DNA of 56,496 bases from an uncultured Lewinella sp. (GTDB taxonomy: Bacteria > Bacteroidota > Bacteroidia > Chitinophagales > Saprospiraceae): the NCBI GenBank assembly GCA_913057785.1, contig CAJXPD010000026.1:1-56496 (forward strand), in the 5' to 3' direction. The notes under the pieces were generated by a model. It saw nothing but the letters and a program-made list of their open reading frames with translations, did no database searches and was not told where the DNA came from. Shown here piece after piece: positions 1 to 9,684 of this stretch. Positions within the stretch are counted from its first letter, which is position 1, and each line of letters opens with the position of its first letter. A program made the position numbers and the translations under genes.

Positions 1-2
1 TA

Positions 3-37
3 GGGGGCTGGATTGTACAATCCAGCCCCCTATTTTT
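3..37 (+). terminator. Perfect palindrome with T-run, likely terminator
   Basis: Two 13-base arms (3-15 and 18-30) form a perfect inverted repeat around TA, followed on the plus strand by TATTTTTT. On the minus strand it lies just past the end of the aminopeptidase gene, so it may stop transcription from both sides. Confidence 0.7.
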
Positions 38-61
38 TGCTTAAATACTACGAGACTCCTT

Positions 62-2659
62 CTAGAATTGTGAGTAGTACTGCTTCAATTGTCCATTCGT
101 TTCATTCTTCTTGATCGCTTCTATGATGGTTGTGATCGCTTTTGCAGTTTCGAGATCACCGTCATCCGTCAAGATGGTCCGCATGCTGTCCAAAGACCGA
201 GTCGCACCGAAGCGACGGTATAGAGATTCGTTCAGATCTAAAGCGGTGGCTTGAATATCCTTTGCCGTTTTTAGAGCCTGTTCCGAACCAATTCCTGCGG
301 CCAACATCTGGTAGCTATCATAGAAACTCATAGCTTGATATCCATCAATATTACTTTTGTTTTCTTCGAAGTATGCTAAATATTGCGCATCACCAGTTGC
401 TGCAAATACTCCACTTACAGCTTCTATGATATCTCCACTCTCGTCGTCCTTCATCTTCATAGCATACTCGATGGCTTTTTCCTGATCCGTTTCGGATAGT
501 GCCGTTAAAGCCGCCGCGATTGGTGGATAAGCTTTTTCTTTCTCCACCACACGAGCAGCAATGGCCCCTAACTCTTCATCTTCAGCTTCCAGGAGTTTAT
601 ACAAGGCGCCAGCTCTCAATTCTGAATGGCCACCCTTTTCTGCAATATTCCTGAAAGCAGGTGTGTTATTTTCATTTGGACTTACCTGTTGAAGAGCAAT
701 CATTTGCACCACCCAGAATGGGTCTTTAAGGGCATCATTCATCAAGGCCTGTACAGTAGGATCCTCTTTTTCTGGTTCCAATTTTTGAATGGCTTCTAAT
801 CGATCTATGAAAGAAGGAGCATGCTCAAATTGGAACATTAGCTCTTCCTTGCTTTTATTGCTTTCTTGAATGGCTAGAATGGATTTCTCTGGATCAAAAT
901 TGATTAAACTCGGCTTCTCAGCAGCAGGAAAACGAAAGCTTTGTTTGCGTTCTTTCACCCAGATTGGGTAATTCTGCTTCTCCCCGGAGGCCATATACAC
1001 ATCAACACTAGTCGGTAGCTGGAATATAGCTGGGCTAGACTCTGGGTTTTGTGTTTGCTCTACCGTCAGGATAGCCTCTTTAGCTGCTTCATCATAATCA
1101 TAGCTAAGAGAAATCTCTGGATGTCCCTGTTCCAAATACCACTGATTAAAGAACCAGTTTAAGTCTTCCCCAGTCACAGCCTCAAAGGCAAGTCTTAAGT
1201 TATGTACCTCTACTGCTTGGTAAGCATTATCATTTAAGTACTTATTCAAGCTCGCAAAGAAAGCATCATCTCCCACATATTTGCGCAACATATGCAGTAC
1301 CGACCCTCCCTTATTGTAACTGTGAGCGTCGAACATATCTTCCTTATCAAAGTGCTCGAAGTGGATCAAGGGGTGCACTGAGTTTTGAGCAGAGCCAAAG
1401 TATCCACCCCATTCTTCTAGCATATGAAAGTCTGCCGCATCGCGTCCATACTTATGCTCCATCCAGAGGTATTCACTATAGTTGGCAAAGCCTTCATTCA
1501 TCGTGAGATTAGCCCAGCTCTCACAGGTGACGTAATCGCCAAACCAGTGGTGGAACATCTCATGTGCTACGATCTTATCATTGTGGTTGTCAATCAACTC
1601 TCTGCTATGTTTTTGCACAAAGTCACCAAAGATCACAGCTGATGTATTCTCCATTGCGCCAGATACATAGTCTCTTACGACCACTTGCGCATATTTTGGC
1701 CAAGGATATTTCAATCCCAACTTCTCCGAAAAGAAACCCAACATCTCTGGTGTATGACCAAATATATCCTTTGCAGAGGCCTCATATTCTGGCTCAACAT
1801 AATAGCTCAAAGGAATGTCTTCCCACTTTTCCTCCACCACGGCAAACTCTCCGATCGCCAACATAAAGAGATAAGGGGCATGAGGTAGATCCATCTTCCA
1901 ATAATCGGTACGCATACCCTTTTCAGTAGATTCTGAAGAAACCAGTACACCATTACTCAAGGTTTTGAATCGGTCCTGAACCGTCAGAAAAACTTCTTGG
2001 GTACAGCGCTCATTGGGCTTATCTATGGTCGGAAACCAGCGTGAATTCCATTCGGTCTCCCCTTGTGTCCAGATTTGCTGTGGCTTGAGCGGTTCCTCCT
2101 TTCTTGGATTAATAAAGAATAAACCTTGGTCAGATTGGATAGCAGCACTACCTCCGGTTTCAGCAGGATGTGCAACATATGTTATGGTGATGGTATAATC
2201 TTCCTCTTTCTCGTACATTTTGTCGAGCTGTACGACTATATGCTTTTTATCGTAGGAAAATTTCAAATCTTTTCCTGTCCCTTCAAGAGCAATTTTGCTA
2301 ATCTCGAAGTCTTTAGCATCCAGTACAACGCTATCGGTAGGATAAAACAAGGGGGATAAAGTCAAAAAAGCCTTTCCGAGCACTTCTTCCTTTTCCCAAT
2401 CAAACCGCAGGTCTAACTTCGTATGGAGTAAATCATTAACGCGACGGTAACTCGGATTATATCTAGGTAGCTCATAGCTGACTTCTTGCGTTTCTTCGGC
2501 TTCCTCGGGCTCATCTATCCGCGGCGCTGAAACAACCATTGTATCCAGTAGCCTTTGCTCTATTTCCTCATTTGGGGTATCAACTGTGATGGCTTTCTTT
2601 GGGGTATTGCAAGCAACACTCAAGAGTAGCATGCCCAATACGGTGATCCAATGCTTCAT
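62..2659 (-). CDS. M1 family aminopeptidase, lipoprotein
   Basis: Zinc-dependent aminopeptidase that trims N-terminal residues from peptides, probably anchored in the envelope facing the periplasm or surface. The start gives a type II signal peptide with a lipobox ending at Cys17 (LSVAC). The exopeptidase motif GAMEN is at residues 334-338. The zinc motif HEMFH is at 366-370 with the third ligand Glu389 in NEGFANY, the exact M1 spacing. A beta-rich N-terminal domain precedes the catalytic domain and a helical HEAT-like C-terminal region follows (about 590-865). At 865 aa the length is normal for M1. Family assignment is very secure; the natural substrate is unknown. Confidence 0.95.
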   Translation of the reverse strand: MKHWITVLGMLLLSVACNTPKKAITVDTPNEEIEQRLLDTMVVSAPRIDEPEEAEETQEVSYELPRYNPSYRRVNDLLHTKLDLRFDWEKEEVLGKAFLTLSPLFYPTDSVVLDAKDFEISKIALEGTGKDLKFSYDKKHIVVQLDKMYEKEEDYTITITYVAHPAETGGSAAIQSDQGLFFINPRKEEPLKPQQIWTQGETEWNSRWFPTIDKPNERCTQEVFLTVQDRFKTLSNGVLVSSESTEKGMRTDYWKMDLPHAPYLFMLAIGEFAVVEEKWEDIPLSYYVEPEYEASAKDIFGHTPEMLGFFSEKLGLKYPWPKYAQVVVRDYVSGAMENTSAVIFGDFVQKHSRELIDNHNDKIVAHEMFHHWFGDYVTCESWANLTMNEGFANYSEYLWMEHKYGRDAADFHMLEEWGGYFGSAQNSVHPLIHFEHFDKEDMFDAHSYNKGGSVLHMLRKYVGDDAFFASLNKYLNDNAYQAVEVHNLRLAFEAVTGEDLNWFFNQWYLEQGHPEISLSYDYDEAAKEAILTVEQTQNPESSPAIFQLPTSVDVYMASGEKQNYPIWVKERKQSFRFPAAEKPSLINFDPEKSILAIQESNKSKEELMFQFEHAPSFIDRLEAIQKLEPEKEDPTVQALMNDALKDPFWVVQMIALQQVSPNENNTPAFRNIAEKGGHSELRAGALYKLLEAEDEELGAIAARVVEKEKAYPPIAAALTALSETDQEKAIEYAMKMKDDESGDIIEAVSGVFAATGDAQYLAYFEENKSNIDGYQAMSFYDSYQMLAAGIGSEQALKTAKDIQATALDLNESLYRRFGATRSLDSMRTILTDDGDLETAKAITTIIEAIKKNETNGQLKQYYSQF

Positions 2660-2770
2660 TGAAGGCTTTGATTTTTAATGAAAGTAAATTGAGTATCGAT
2701 TGATAACAAGATAGGCTACCAGCCTGTGGAGGTTTGGTCCTTATCCTGCTAATTTAAACGTCACGAACAA

Positions 2771-3550
2771 CTAGTTATTGACTTCCTTAGCCGTGACTTC
2801 ATCTAAAAAGGATTCTAGGTGGCGATTGAAGATATCGGGATGCTCCATCATCGGGGCATGTCCACATTTATCTACAAATATTAGACGAGAATTTTCTAGG
2901 AGCTCATTAAACTTCTCTCCAACAAAAGGCGGTGTTATTTGATCCTGCTTCCCCCAGATCAACAAAGTGGGGGTCGTAATTTGGTGCAGCTTGTCTCCCA
3001 AGTTATGGCGAACAGCCGATTTAGCTGTAGCAACTACGCGAATGGCTTTATTTCGATCATTTACAATATCAAAAACTTCGTCCACTAACGCTTTACCAGC
3101 AACTTTAGGATCGTAGAAAGTACTTTCTGTTTTTCTGCGAATAAATTCGTAGTCTCCTCGTTTGGGAAAACTAGTACCCATTGCGCTCTCAAACAAACCT
3201 GAGCTCCCTGTAAGTGTGATAGAGGCTACATTCTGTGGATGTACCAAAGAATATAGTAAGGCGATATGCCCTCCCAGAGAATTGCCAAGAATGTGAATCT
3301 TATCAAATCCCTTATGAGTAACAAATTCAGCTACATAATCTACCAGGCCGCCAACAGAAACTTTACGAATAGGTAAGTCAAAAATAGGTAAGATCGGAAC
3401 AATGACATTGTATTTACCTGCAAAGTGCTTGATGATACCCTCGAAATTACTTAGGGCACCAAATAAGCCATGAAGAAGAACAAGGTGCTCATCACTACCT
3501 CTTGATTCGACGTACTTAAACCTCCCCTCTTCAATAATATCGTAGTTCAT
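2771..3550 (-). CDS. Alpha/beta-fold hydrolase
   Basis: A 259-aa serine hydrolase of the alpha/beta fold. Visible elements are the oxyanion region HGLFG (27-31), the nucleophile elbow GNSLGG (Ser91), the acid Asp203 in GKQDQITPP and the catalytic His231 in CGHAP. There is no signal peptide, so it is cytoplasmic. It lies about 110 bases upstream of, and in the same direction as, the M1 peptidase gene. The substrate cannot be told; esterases, lactonases and C-C bond hydrolases share this pattern. Confidence 0.88.
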   Translation of the reverse strand: MNYDIIEEGRFKYVESRGSDEHLVLLHGLFGALSNFEGIIKHFAGKYNVIVPILPIFDLPIRKVSVGGLVDYVAEFVTHKGFDKIHILGNSLGGHIALLYSLVHPQNVASITLTGSSGLFESAMGTSFPKRGDYEFIRRKTESTFYDPKVAGKALVDEVFDIVNDRNKAIRVVATAKSAVRHNLGDKLHQITTPTLLIWGKQDQITPPFVGEKFNELLENSRLIFVDKCGHAPMMEHPDIFNRHLESFLDEVTAKEVNN

Positions 3551-3701
3551 TTAACATGTTCTTTTAAAAAACAATACAGCAGCAACTATCAACACACCAA
3601 CGATCATGTCAAGCTGCCTAATGTGCAAAAATAGCTTTTTTCTCCTTTTCCAACAATGGAAGGGCTCTACTGTTCTTCCTTTTTCAATCTTCTAACCTTT
3701 T

Positions 3702-3821
3702 CTATTCCATAAAATCCCAAAACAGCCGCTTTTTTAACCCAAAAACACGTTCGCCAAGCTCCTCATAGAAGCCCTCAAATAGGTGTAAATGCTGATAGTT
3801 AGCCCCTTCAGCAAGAAGCTT
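3702..3821 (-). pseudogene. Open minus-strand stretch in a gap, possible gene remnant
   Basis: The gap from 3551 to 3950 has no convincing gene. On the minus strand one frame stays open for about 39 codons between stops and encodes a protein-like stretch containing FEGFYEELGERVF, with no ATG. It faintly recalls a helix of the Dps/ferritin family, but this is a guess. It could equally be chance. Confidence 0.2.
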
Positions 3822-3894
3822 TTAACAAGTAAATTTTGTATCTTATCTTTGTTTAATTGAAAAAATATCTATTGATTTGCAGTGTAGAAAGGAA

Positions 3895-3923
3895 TTGTGC
3901 CCTTTTCTACCCCATTATTTTTG
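3895..3923 (+). promoter_or_regulatory. Bacteroidota-type promoter for the OmpA gene
   Basis: TTG at 3895-3897, an 18-base spacer, then TATTTTTG at 3916-3923, matching the Bacteroidota sigma-ABfr consensus TAnnTTTG. It sits 27 bases before the start codon. A second TATCTTTG box lies further upstream at 3844-3851 and could be an alternative start site. Confidence 0.6.
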
Positions 3924-3950
3924 AATAAACTTTTTATCATCTTAAATTAA

Positions 3951-4712
3951 ATGAACATGCGTCTAGTAGTAAAATTACTGGTTCTATGTCTTACCGTTGG
4001 GGCGTTTCAATCTTGTGTTTCTAAAAAGAAATATGATGAGTTGGAAGCTGCAAAAGCTGCTACTGATCAAGCCTTAGCTGAAACTCAGGCTCAAGTGAAA
4101 ACCTTATCTGAAGAAAAAGATGCTCTTGCTGCTGAGATGGAATCTGAGAAAACTCGTTTGAACGGCGAAATCAGTTCTATCAAGTCTGACCTGGACGCTA
4201 CCAAAAGCCAAGTTGCTCAGGTAGAAGAAAAGTTGCAGATGACTGAAAAAGAGCTTACCGCTTTGAAAGAGCAAATCGACGGTGTTTTCAATGCTTACTC
4301 TGGTAGTGGCATGTCTTTGGAAGATCGTGACGGTCGCTTGTACGTAGTAACAGGTTCTAAGCTTCGTTACAACTCTGGTTCTTCTAGATTGTCAAAAGAA
4401 GAGCGTGAAGCAGTTGATGCTTTGGCTGAAGTATTGAAAGCTACTCCTGCTGCTAAAATCATGATTGAAGGTCACACCGACAACGTACCTTTCAAGGCAG
4501 GCATGGGAGACAACTGGGACTTGAGCTACCGTCGTGCTAAAGCAGTGGTTACTCGTTTGATCAAAAAAGGTGTTGAACCTGGCCAATTAAGCATTGCAGG
4601 CCGTGGTGATTCTATGCCAGCTGCTGACAACGGTACATCTGAAGGAAAAGCTGAGAACAGAAGAACGGTAATCGTTCCTAATCCAGACTTAGGAGTACTA
4701 AAAGGTAACTAA
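3951..4712 (+). CDS. Pal-like OmpA-family lipoprotein
   Basis: Peptidoglycan-binding lipoprotein that probably ties the outer membrane to the cell wall. The signal peptide ends in a lipobox with Cys22 (AFQSC). Residues 27-112 form a long coiled coil rich in Glu, Lys and Ala. The OmpA C-terminal domain follows (about 120-245), with EGHTDN at 173-178, Asp190 and Arg195, the residues that contact diaminopimelate in this family, and the closing ENRR motif. ATGs at 3951 and 3957 are both possible starts. A strong promoter and terminator flank the gene, so it is likely a highly expressed single-gene unit. Confidence 0.92.
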   Translation: MNMRLVVKLLVLCLTVGAFQSCVSKKKYDELEAAKAATDQALAETQAQVKTLSEEKDALAAEMESEKTRLNGEISSIKSDLDATKSQVAQVEEKLQMTEKELTALKEQIDGVFNAYSGSGMSLEDRDGRLYVVTGSKLRYNSGSSRLSKEEREAVDALAEVLKATPAAKIMIEGHTDNVPFKAGMGDNWDLSYRRAKAVVTRLIKKGVEPGQLSIAGRGDSMPAADNGTSEGKAENRRTVIVPNPDLGVLKGN

Positions 4713-4758
4713 TCCAGAGCTTATACTCTGAATTATAATATACTTACTGATACTATTA

Positions 4759-4792
4759 GGGCTGATCGCATGCGATCAGCCCTTTCTTTTTT
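4759..4792 (+). terminator. Rho-independent terminator of the OmpA gene
   Basis: A perfect 24-base palindrome (4759-4782) followed by TTTCTTTTTT, 46 bases after the OmpA stop codon. Confidence 0.9.
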
Positions 4793-4823
4793 ATACCTAG
4801 TACGTAAACTTCTGTTTGGTCTG

Positions 4824-5759
4824 CTAAGATATCAGGTAGGAATGGCTGATCGCTAACTCTTCTAAACTAAACACCTTGAATTGGTCTGCGATGGGCTCCA
4901 TAGCAACCACCGCTGGTTCTCCTGGCCGATTCTTTTCCTCCCTAATCTCAATTCCTAAATCTCTATACGTCCTCCGGTATTGCTCCAAACGCCAGCGGTT
5001 CTGAGGTTGAACATCATTGTCTATCCATTTCCAGCTTTGCTCTGAGAAGCGTAAAAAGTGATAAATACTGATCTTTCTATCTAGATGGGCAAAGTGATCT
5101 GACATATCAATGAAGTGACTCATCACTCCATCATCCGATAGTATGCGCTTGAATTCAAGCAAAATCTCACGTAATATATTTGGATAGATGTGCTCAAATG
5201 TATTGTTGGAGGTAATCAGCTGAATACTATCATCTGCCAAGTCTAGATGACGCGCATCTTGAACTAGATAACTCAAATTCATTCGTTCCAGTAGCTGTTC
5301 TAGACTCAATGTTTCGGCTTCGGTCAAAAGTTGTCGGGCCATTTCAAGCCGTCCGGGTAATGGGGTGAGATATGGCTGGAGTGCCCCCGATTTATGCCAA
5401 TCCAAGTAACGTTGTAGAGTCAAACACAAATTGGCCTTATTCATTAAAGCACTGATATCTACCGTATACATGCGTCGAGCTCCCGTCAAGAATAGGCCAA
5501 CTGGTACCACAGGATACCACCCAGTACCCAACTCCAAAGTATGGCAGTCTGATATACCCCCTTTATACTTCTGAAAAAAATGAAGATGTTCTTTTAAATG
5601 GATGAGACGATCTTCGAAGTACAGGCTAGAAAGCTGTACGCCCTTGGTTACATATTTCTGGAATAGATAGTTGATCCGATGTTTATAGGGCAAGAGTGAG
5701 ATACCTTTTTGTACCACTGCCTTTAAAACCCACTTACTCATCTTTATTTGTTGTTCCAT
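4824..5759 (-). CDS. Class I SAM-dependent methyltransferase
   Basis: A 311-aa protein with a Rossmann methyltransferase core. Motif I is LELGTGWYPV at 75-84, followed by an acidic strand end TVDIS. A later strand holds NNTFEHI, and FKRILSDDGV is typical of the Methyltransf_11 group. The N-terminal 70 residues are basic and helical. There is no signal peptide. The substrate is unknown; a small molecule, lipid or sugar is possible. Convergent with the OmpA gene across its terminator. Confidence 0.75.
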   Translation of the reverse strand: MEQQIKMSKWVLKAVVQKGISLLPYKHRINYLFQKYVTKGVQLSSLYFEDRLIHLKEHLHFFQKYKGGISDCHTLELGTGWYPVVPVGLFLTGARRMYTVDISALMNKANLCLTLQRYLDWHKSGALQPYLTPLPGRLEMARQLLTEAETLSLEQLLERMNLSYLVQDARHLDLADDSIQLITSNNTFEHIYPNILREILLEFKRILSDDGVMSHFIDMSDHFAHLDRKISIYHFLRFSEQSWKWIDNDVQPQNRWRLEQYRRTYRDLGIEIREEKNRPGEPAVVAMEPIADQFKVFSLEELAISHSYLIS

Positions 5760-5853
5760 TCAATGGATCGCAAAGGTAATAGAACCAACTTACATTTGTG
5801 GTTATTAAAGAAACGTTAAACGCGCGAGCTTACCCTCTAGAGAAGTCAAAGTA

Positions 5854-5883
5854 TTGTTAAGCAGCTTTTTAGAGCTACCTTTG
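5854..5883 (+). promoter_or_regulatory. Consensus promoter for the M48 protease gene
   Basis: TTG at 5854-5856, exactly 19 bases, then TACCTTTG at 5876-5883: a full match to the Bacteroidota promoter layout. The start codon at 5918 follows 35 bases later. Confidence 0.7.
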
Positions 5884-5917
5884 CCTTGTATATTTGCTAC
5901 CAGAAAGCAATCAAAAT

Positions 5918-6712
5918 ATGAAAATACCCGATACACCATTCCGTTATATTGGCTTTGTTGTGCTGGTAGCCACTTTGTACTCTTGTGCCAATTACAATCT
6001 CTACACCCCTAGATACGATCAACGCTTAGGTGATAAAATGAAGAGAGAGATTGAAAACGCTCCGTTGAAATATCCTATTCTAGCAGAAGCTGAACATCAA
6101 AGAATCTATGATTACATCAATGGCATCGTTGACGCCTTACTGAATACCGGACTGCTCCGATACAAAGATGAGTTTGCCTGGGAAGTAAAACTATTGGATG
6201 ATGCAGATGTTCTTAACGCCTTCGTTACACCAGGCGGTTATATCTATGTATATACTGGTTTGATCAAGTACTTGGAATCAGAGGACCAATTGGCAGGCGT
6301 ACTAGCGCATGAGATGGCACATGCCGACTTGCGACATGCTAGTCGGCAGATGAGTCAAAAGAATAGTTTGTCGACTGTACTGGCAGTTGCGGGTGGAGCT
6401 ACAGGAACCGGTTACCTGACGGACATTGGTGCCTCTTTAGTCTCTTTGAAGTTCAGTCGAAGTTTCGAAAAAGAAGCAGATAGAATGGCGATACGTCTCT
6501 TATGTGCTACCGATTATCAGGCTGACGGCCTGGCTGGCTTTTTTGAAAAACTAGAATCCACCGAAAGTACAAGACTTCCTGCCTTTCTCAGCACCCACCC
6601 GAACCCAGGAAAAAGGGTGGAAAAGATTAAGAAGAGTGCGACAGATCTCAACTGCCAAGGAAGTACAACTAACCGCAGGACATACCAGCGCATGAAGCGC
6701 TGGCTGCCATGA
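5918..6712 (+). CDS. M48 family metalloprotease, lipoprotein
   Basis: Zinc metalloprotease of the M48 (Oma1/LoiP/BepA-like) family, likely in envelope protein quality control. I use ATG 5918 rather than the upstream TTG because it gives a clean signal peptide with a lipobox at Cys23 (LYSC). HEMAH at 131-135 is the zinc and catalytic motif and Glu186 in EKEADRM is the third ligand. The 264-aa length fits the periplasmic single-domain members without a TPR tail. It ends five bases from the convergent kptA gene. Confidence 0.9.
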   Translation: MKIPDTPFRYIGFVVLVATLYSCANYNLYTPRYDQRLGDKMKREIENAPLKYPILAEAEHQRIYDYINGIVDALLNTGLLRYKDEFAWEVKLLDDADVLNAFVTPGGYIYVYTGLIKYLESEDQLAGVLAHEMAHADLRHASRQMSQKNSLSTVLAVAGGATGTGYLTDIGASLVSLKFSRSFEKEADRMAIRLLCATDYQADGLAGFFEKLESTESTRLPAFLSTHPNPGKRVEKIKKSATDLNCQGSTTNRRTYQRMKRWLP

Positions 6713-6717
6713 AATCT

Positions 6718-7263
6718 TTATCGGTTGTCCGCCTTGGATAGGAATTCTACAGGAACATGCTCCGTTAGCCAAACTCTATTTTCCGAGACATAGAAAACAA
6801 AGCCTTTTTGATGCATAGTTTCGGCATCTACTTTTAGGATTGTGGGCTTTCCGTGTCGGCTTCCCACCTTAGTCGCTGTCACAATGTCTAGAGAAAGATG
6901 TACATGTTGACGACTCCCTCGAATCAATCCTTTTTCCATTATGGAATCGATAAATCGGGTTGCTGTGCCGTGGAAAAGCTGCTTAGGTGGTACACTTGGC
7001 TCTAGAGCCAAATCAATGTCTATTGAATGGCCTTGATTCGCTCTTATACGGCGATTGTCTAGATCTAAGCGAAAGCGCTGCTTGTCATTATTAGCTACTA
7101 CGGACTCGATAATGGATTGATCTACTTCCATGCCCTTTCGTTGCATTTTTTCGATAATCTCATCCAGGTCCGCCCAGCCTTGGGGATCAAGTTCTATCGG
7201 TAGTACCTCAGGTTTATGCCGAAGAATGAGGCTTAGGAATTTACTGATACGTTTCGTATTCAT
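6718..7263 (-). CDS. kptA: RNA 2'-phosphotransferase KptA/Tpt1
   Basis: Transfers an internal RNA 2'-phosphate to NAD+, giving ADP-ribose cyclic phosphate. In eukaryotes this finishes tRNA splicing; the bacterial role is unclear and may be repair of 2'-phosphorylated RNA. Family marks are SLILRHKP near the N-terminus (Arg15, His16), a winged-helix-like first half, RANQGHS, the LFHGT motif and a second half of ADP-ribosyltransferase type. Length 181 aa is normal. ATG 7263 starts directly at the conserved N-terminus. Confidence 0.92.
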   Translation of the reverse strand: MNTKRISKFLSLILRHKPEVLPIELDPQGWADLDEIIEKMQRKGMEVDQSIIESVVANNDKQRFRLDLDNRRIRANQGHSIDIDLALEPSVPPKQLFHGTATRFIDSIMEKGLIRGSRQHVHLSLDIVTATKVGSRHGKPTILKVDAETMHQKGFVFYVSENRVWLTEHVPVEFLSKADNR

Positions 7264-7412
7264 GGTTTTGGGTTTTCTAGTTGGTTTTTTCTGCCATTAA
7301 CTGTGGCTAGTTAGTAAAAGTTCCTGTGCTACTCCAGGATTTGTCAGATCAAATCGGAAATGTAACCAATTGCACCCGAGTTCAAGCAAGTATTTTTTTG
7401 TTCATTTGTAAG

Positions 7413-8522
7413 ATGAAAAATAGCTTCTTCGACACCTTTACAGAACCCATACTTTTACTAGACACTGGTAAATGCAAAGCTAATATTAAGTCCATGTGCG
7501 CTCGAGCGAAAGGAGCGGGAGTGAGCCTTCGTCCGCATTTCAAAACGCACCAGTCGCATGAAGTGGGAAGATGGTTTCGAGAGGAAGGAGTGAATAAAAT
7601 CACGGTATCTTCCCTGCGCATGGCAGAGTATTTTTCAGCAGATGGTTGGAAGGATATCACCGTAGCTTTCCCGATAAATATCCGGGAGATCGATCGAATA
7701 AATGAACTAGCAGAACAAGTTCAACTTAATGTCCTGATTGAGAACGAGGAGAGTATTGAATACCTTAGTACACACCTTAATTCTCCCGTTGGGGCCTTCC
7801 TTAAGATTGATATCGGCTATCATCGAACTGGCATAGATCCACGAGAGGTAACCAAGATTAAAACCCTACTCCAAGCGATAGGTCGATCTAGTCAGATCCA
7901 AGTTATTGGATTATTAGGGCATGCAGGACACAGTTATAAAGCAAGAAGTCGGGCAGCTATCCACCAGGTACATCTGGATAGTCTGGCGCTTATGAGGTCT
8001 TTGAAGGAAAAGCTGAGCGTTGATTATCCCAACTTACTAATTTCTGTTGGTGATACCCCTACTTGTAGTTGGGAGCAGCAGTTTCCAGGAGCAGATGAAA
8101 TCCGACCTGGAAATTTCGTCTTTTATGATCTAGCACAGTGGCGTATTGGTTCTTGTCGATTTGATCAGATTGCAGTAGCCATGGCCTGTCCAATCGTTGC
8201 AAAACATGCGCAACGGAAGCAATTGGTAGTCTATGGTGGCGGCGTCCATTTTGCGAAGGATCAATCCCTGTTACTTGACAATAAAACCACCTATTATGGG
8301 CACGTAGTTCCTTTTAAGGACGGGGCTTGGGGGCTACCGAATGGGCAAAACTACATAAGCTCTCTTTCCCAAGAACACGGCATTGTACAGGTTCAAGACG
8401 CGGTGTTCGATGCTTACCAAGTAGGGGACTTTCTTACGATACTACCGATCCACTCGTGCATGGCTGCTAATGCGATGAAGGCTTATCGAACTTTGGATGG
8501 TGAGACTCTGAGTAGATTATAA
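7413..8522 (+). CDS. PLP enzyme, D-threonine aldolase / D-serine dehydratase-like
   Basis: Fold-type III pyridoxal-phosphate enzyme related to alanine racemase. The family cleaves or deaminates D-3-hydroxy amino acids. Lys44 in RPHFKTHQ is the expected Schiff-base lysine. A TIM-barrel region follows, then a C-terminal beta domain with the metal-ligand type motif IHSCMAAN. The preferred start is ATG 7413 (369 aa), because an upstream GTG would add 29 unconserved-looking residues. It lies 17 bases ahead of the AraC regulator gene, so the two may share a transcript. Confidence 0.85.
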   Translation: MKNSFFDTFTEPILLLDTGKCKANIKSMCARAKGAGVSLRPHFKTHQSHEVGRWFREEGVNKITVSSLRMAEYFSADGWKDITVAFPINIREIDRINELAEQVQLNVLIENEESIEYLSTHLNSPVGAFLKIDIGYHRTGIDPREVTKIKTLLQAIGRSSQIQVIGLLGHAGHSYKARSRAAIHQVHLDSLALMRSLKEKLSVDYPNLLISVGDTPTCSWEQQFPGADEIRPGNFVFYDLAQWRIGSCRFDQIAVAMACPIVAKHAQRKQLVVYGGGVHFAKDQSLLLDNKTTYYGHVVPFKDGAWGLPNGQNYISSLSQEHGIVQVQDAVFDAYQVGDFLTILPIHSCMAANAMKAYRTLDGETLSRL

Positions 8523-8538
8523 CAGCGATCATGGCCAA

Positions 8539-9621
8539 ATGATAAATATATTTTTCCTACTGTTTGGGGGGCTTCAAGGTATTTTACTAAGTGTGCTCTG
8601 TTGGCGAAAGCAAAAAGGGCTTGCCGGTGCATTTTTTACCGCTTTCCTTCTATTGGCCACCCTACAAATATTTCTCAAAGTCATTGGTAAAACCTGGTTG
8701 ATGGACCACCTTATGGGGCTATACAAGATAAGCTATGAGCTGCCCTTCCTCTTTGGTCCTGTTTTATACCTTTTTATCTATACCTCATACCACCCCAAGC
8801 AGAAATGGAAATATAGCTGGCTAGTACATTTTATTCCGTTCCTTCTTTTCGCGCTAATCCGAAGTCTCAATATCTACTACTTTCACTACCACCCCCATGT
8901 AAATTCCTGGCGTACCCTCATTCTAGCCCTGCACCCAGTCGTAGGTTGGAAAATGTGGATCCACATGGGCTTGCAATGGGCCAGCTTGTGGTACTATGGA
9001 TTATCCGCTACTCAAATCGTTAAGCCTCAACAATATGGCCCCAGGTGGCATTTGTCTTTAATTTGGATCGTACTGTTAGTAGAAAGTCTGATCATTTTTG
9101 CTTTAAAACTGATGACGCTCTACTACGGTCATTATCCAGATCCCAGATGGTTATTTCTCAGCCTCTCTGTTCTGATCTATTGGTTAACTTATCAAGTGCT
9201 ATCCTCTTCCGCTATTAAGCTTACCCCAGTGGCCCCAGCACCTAAATACAAGAATTCTGGCTTGCAAAACTCAGAAATAGATGCTGTGCTTAAGAAACTC
9301 CGTCACTATATGCAGGAACAGAAACCTTTCTTGAATCCTGATCTCACCATCGACCAAATAGCTCTTGCCCTGCAAATTCCAAAGCATCATCTTTCGCAAG
9401 CCATCAATAGCGGCCTGAAACAAAATTTCAGCGAACTGCTAAATGTTTATCGAATCTCTGAAGCCAAGGAATTGTTACGGAACCCTAAGCAAAATCATCT
9501 AACAATTGCTGCTATTGCCTTTGAAGCGGGCTTCAAGTCTATTTCGCACTTTAATAACACCTTCAAGAAGGCCGTAAAGACTCCCCCTTCGACTTTCAGG
9601 AAAAATGTGCAGGCGAAATAG
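8539..9621 (+). CDS. Membrane-bound AraC-family regulator
   Basis: A 360-aa regulator of a type common in Bacteroidota. Residues 1-220 hold six to seven hydrophobic helices that probably sense a signal in the membrane. The C-terminal 100 residues form a double helix-turn-helix of the AraC/HTH_18 class (LTIDQIALALQIPKHHLSQ, then LTIAAIAFEAGFKSISHFN). Its target is unknown; the flanking PLP enzyme and hydrolase genes are the nearest candidates. Confidence 0.88.
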   Translation: MINIFFLLFGGLQGILLSVLCWRKQKGLAGAFFTAFLLLATLQIFLKVIGKTWLMDHLMGLYKISYELPFLFGPVLYLFIYTSYHPKQKWKYSWLVHFIPFLLFALIRSLNIYYFHYHPHVNSWRTLILALHPVVGWKMWIHMGLQWASLWYYGLSATQIVKPQQYGPRWHLSLIWIVLLVESLIIFALKLMTLYYGHYPDPRWLFLSLSVLIYWLTYQVLSSSAIKLTPVAPAPKYKNSGLQNSEIDAVLKKLRHYMQEQKPFLNPDLTIDQIALALQIPKHHLSQAINSGLKQNFSELLNVYRISEAKELLRNPKQNHLTIAAIAFEAGFKSISHFNNTFKKAVKTPPSTFRKNVQAK

Positions 9622-9684
9622 TTCCTGACTTGTCGGATAGGAAGCCCCAGTAGCATGAGGGTACTAATTTGGGCAATAAAGATC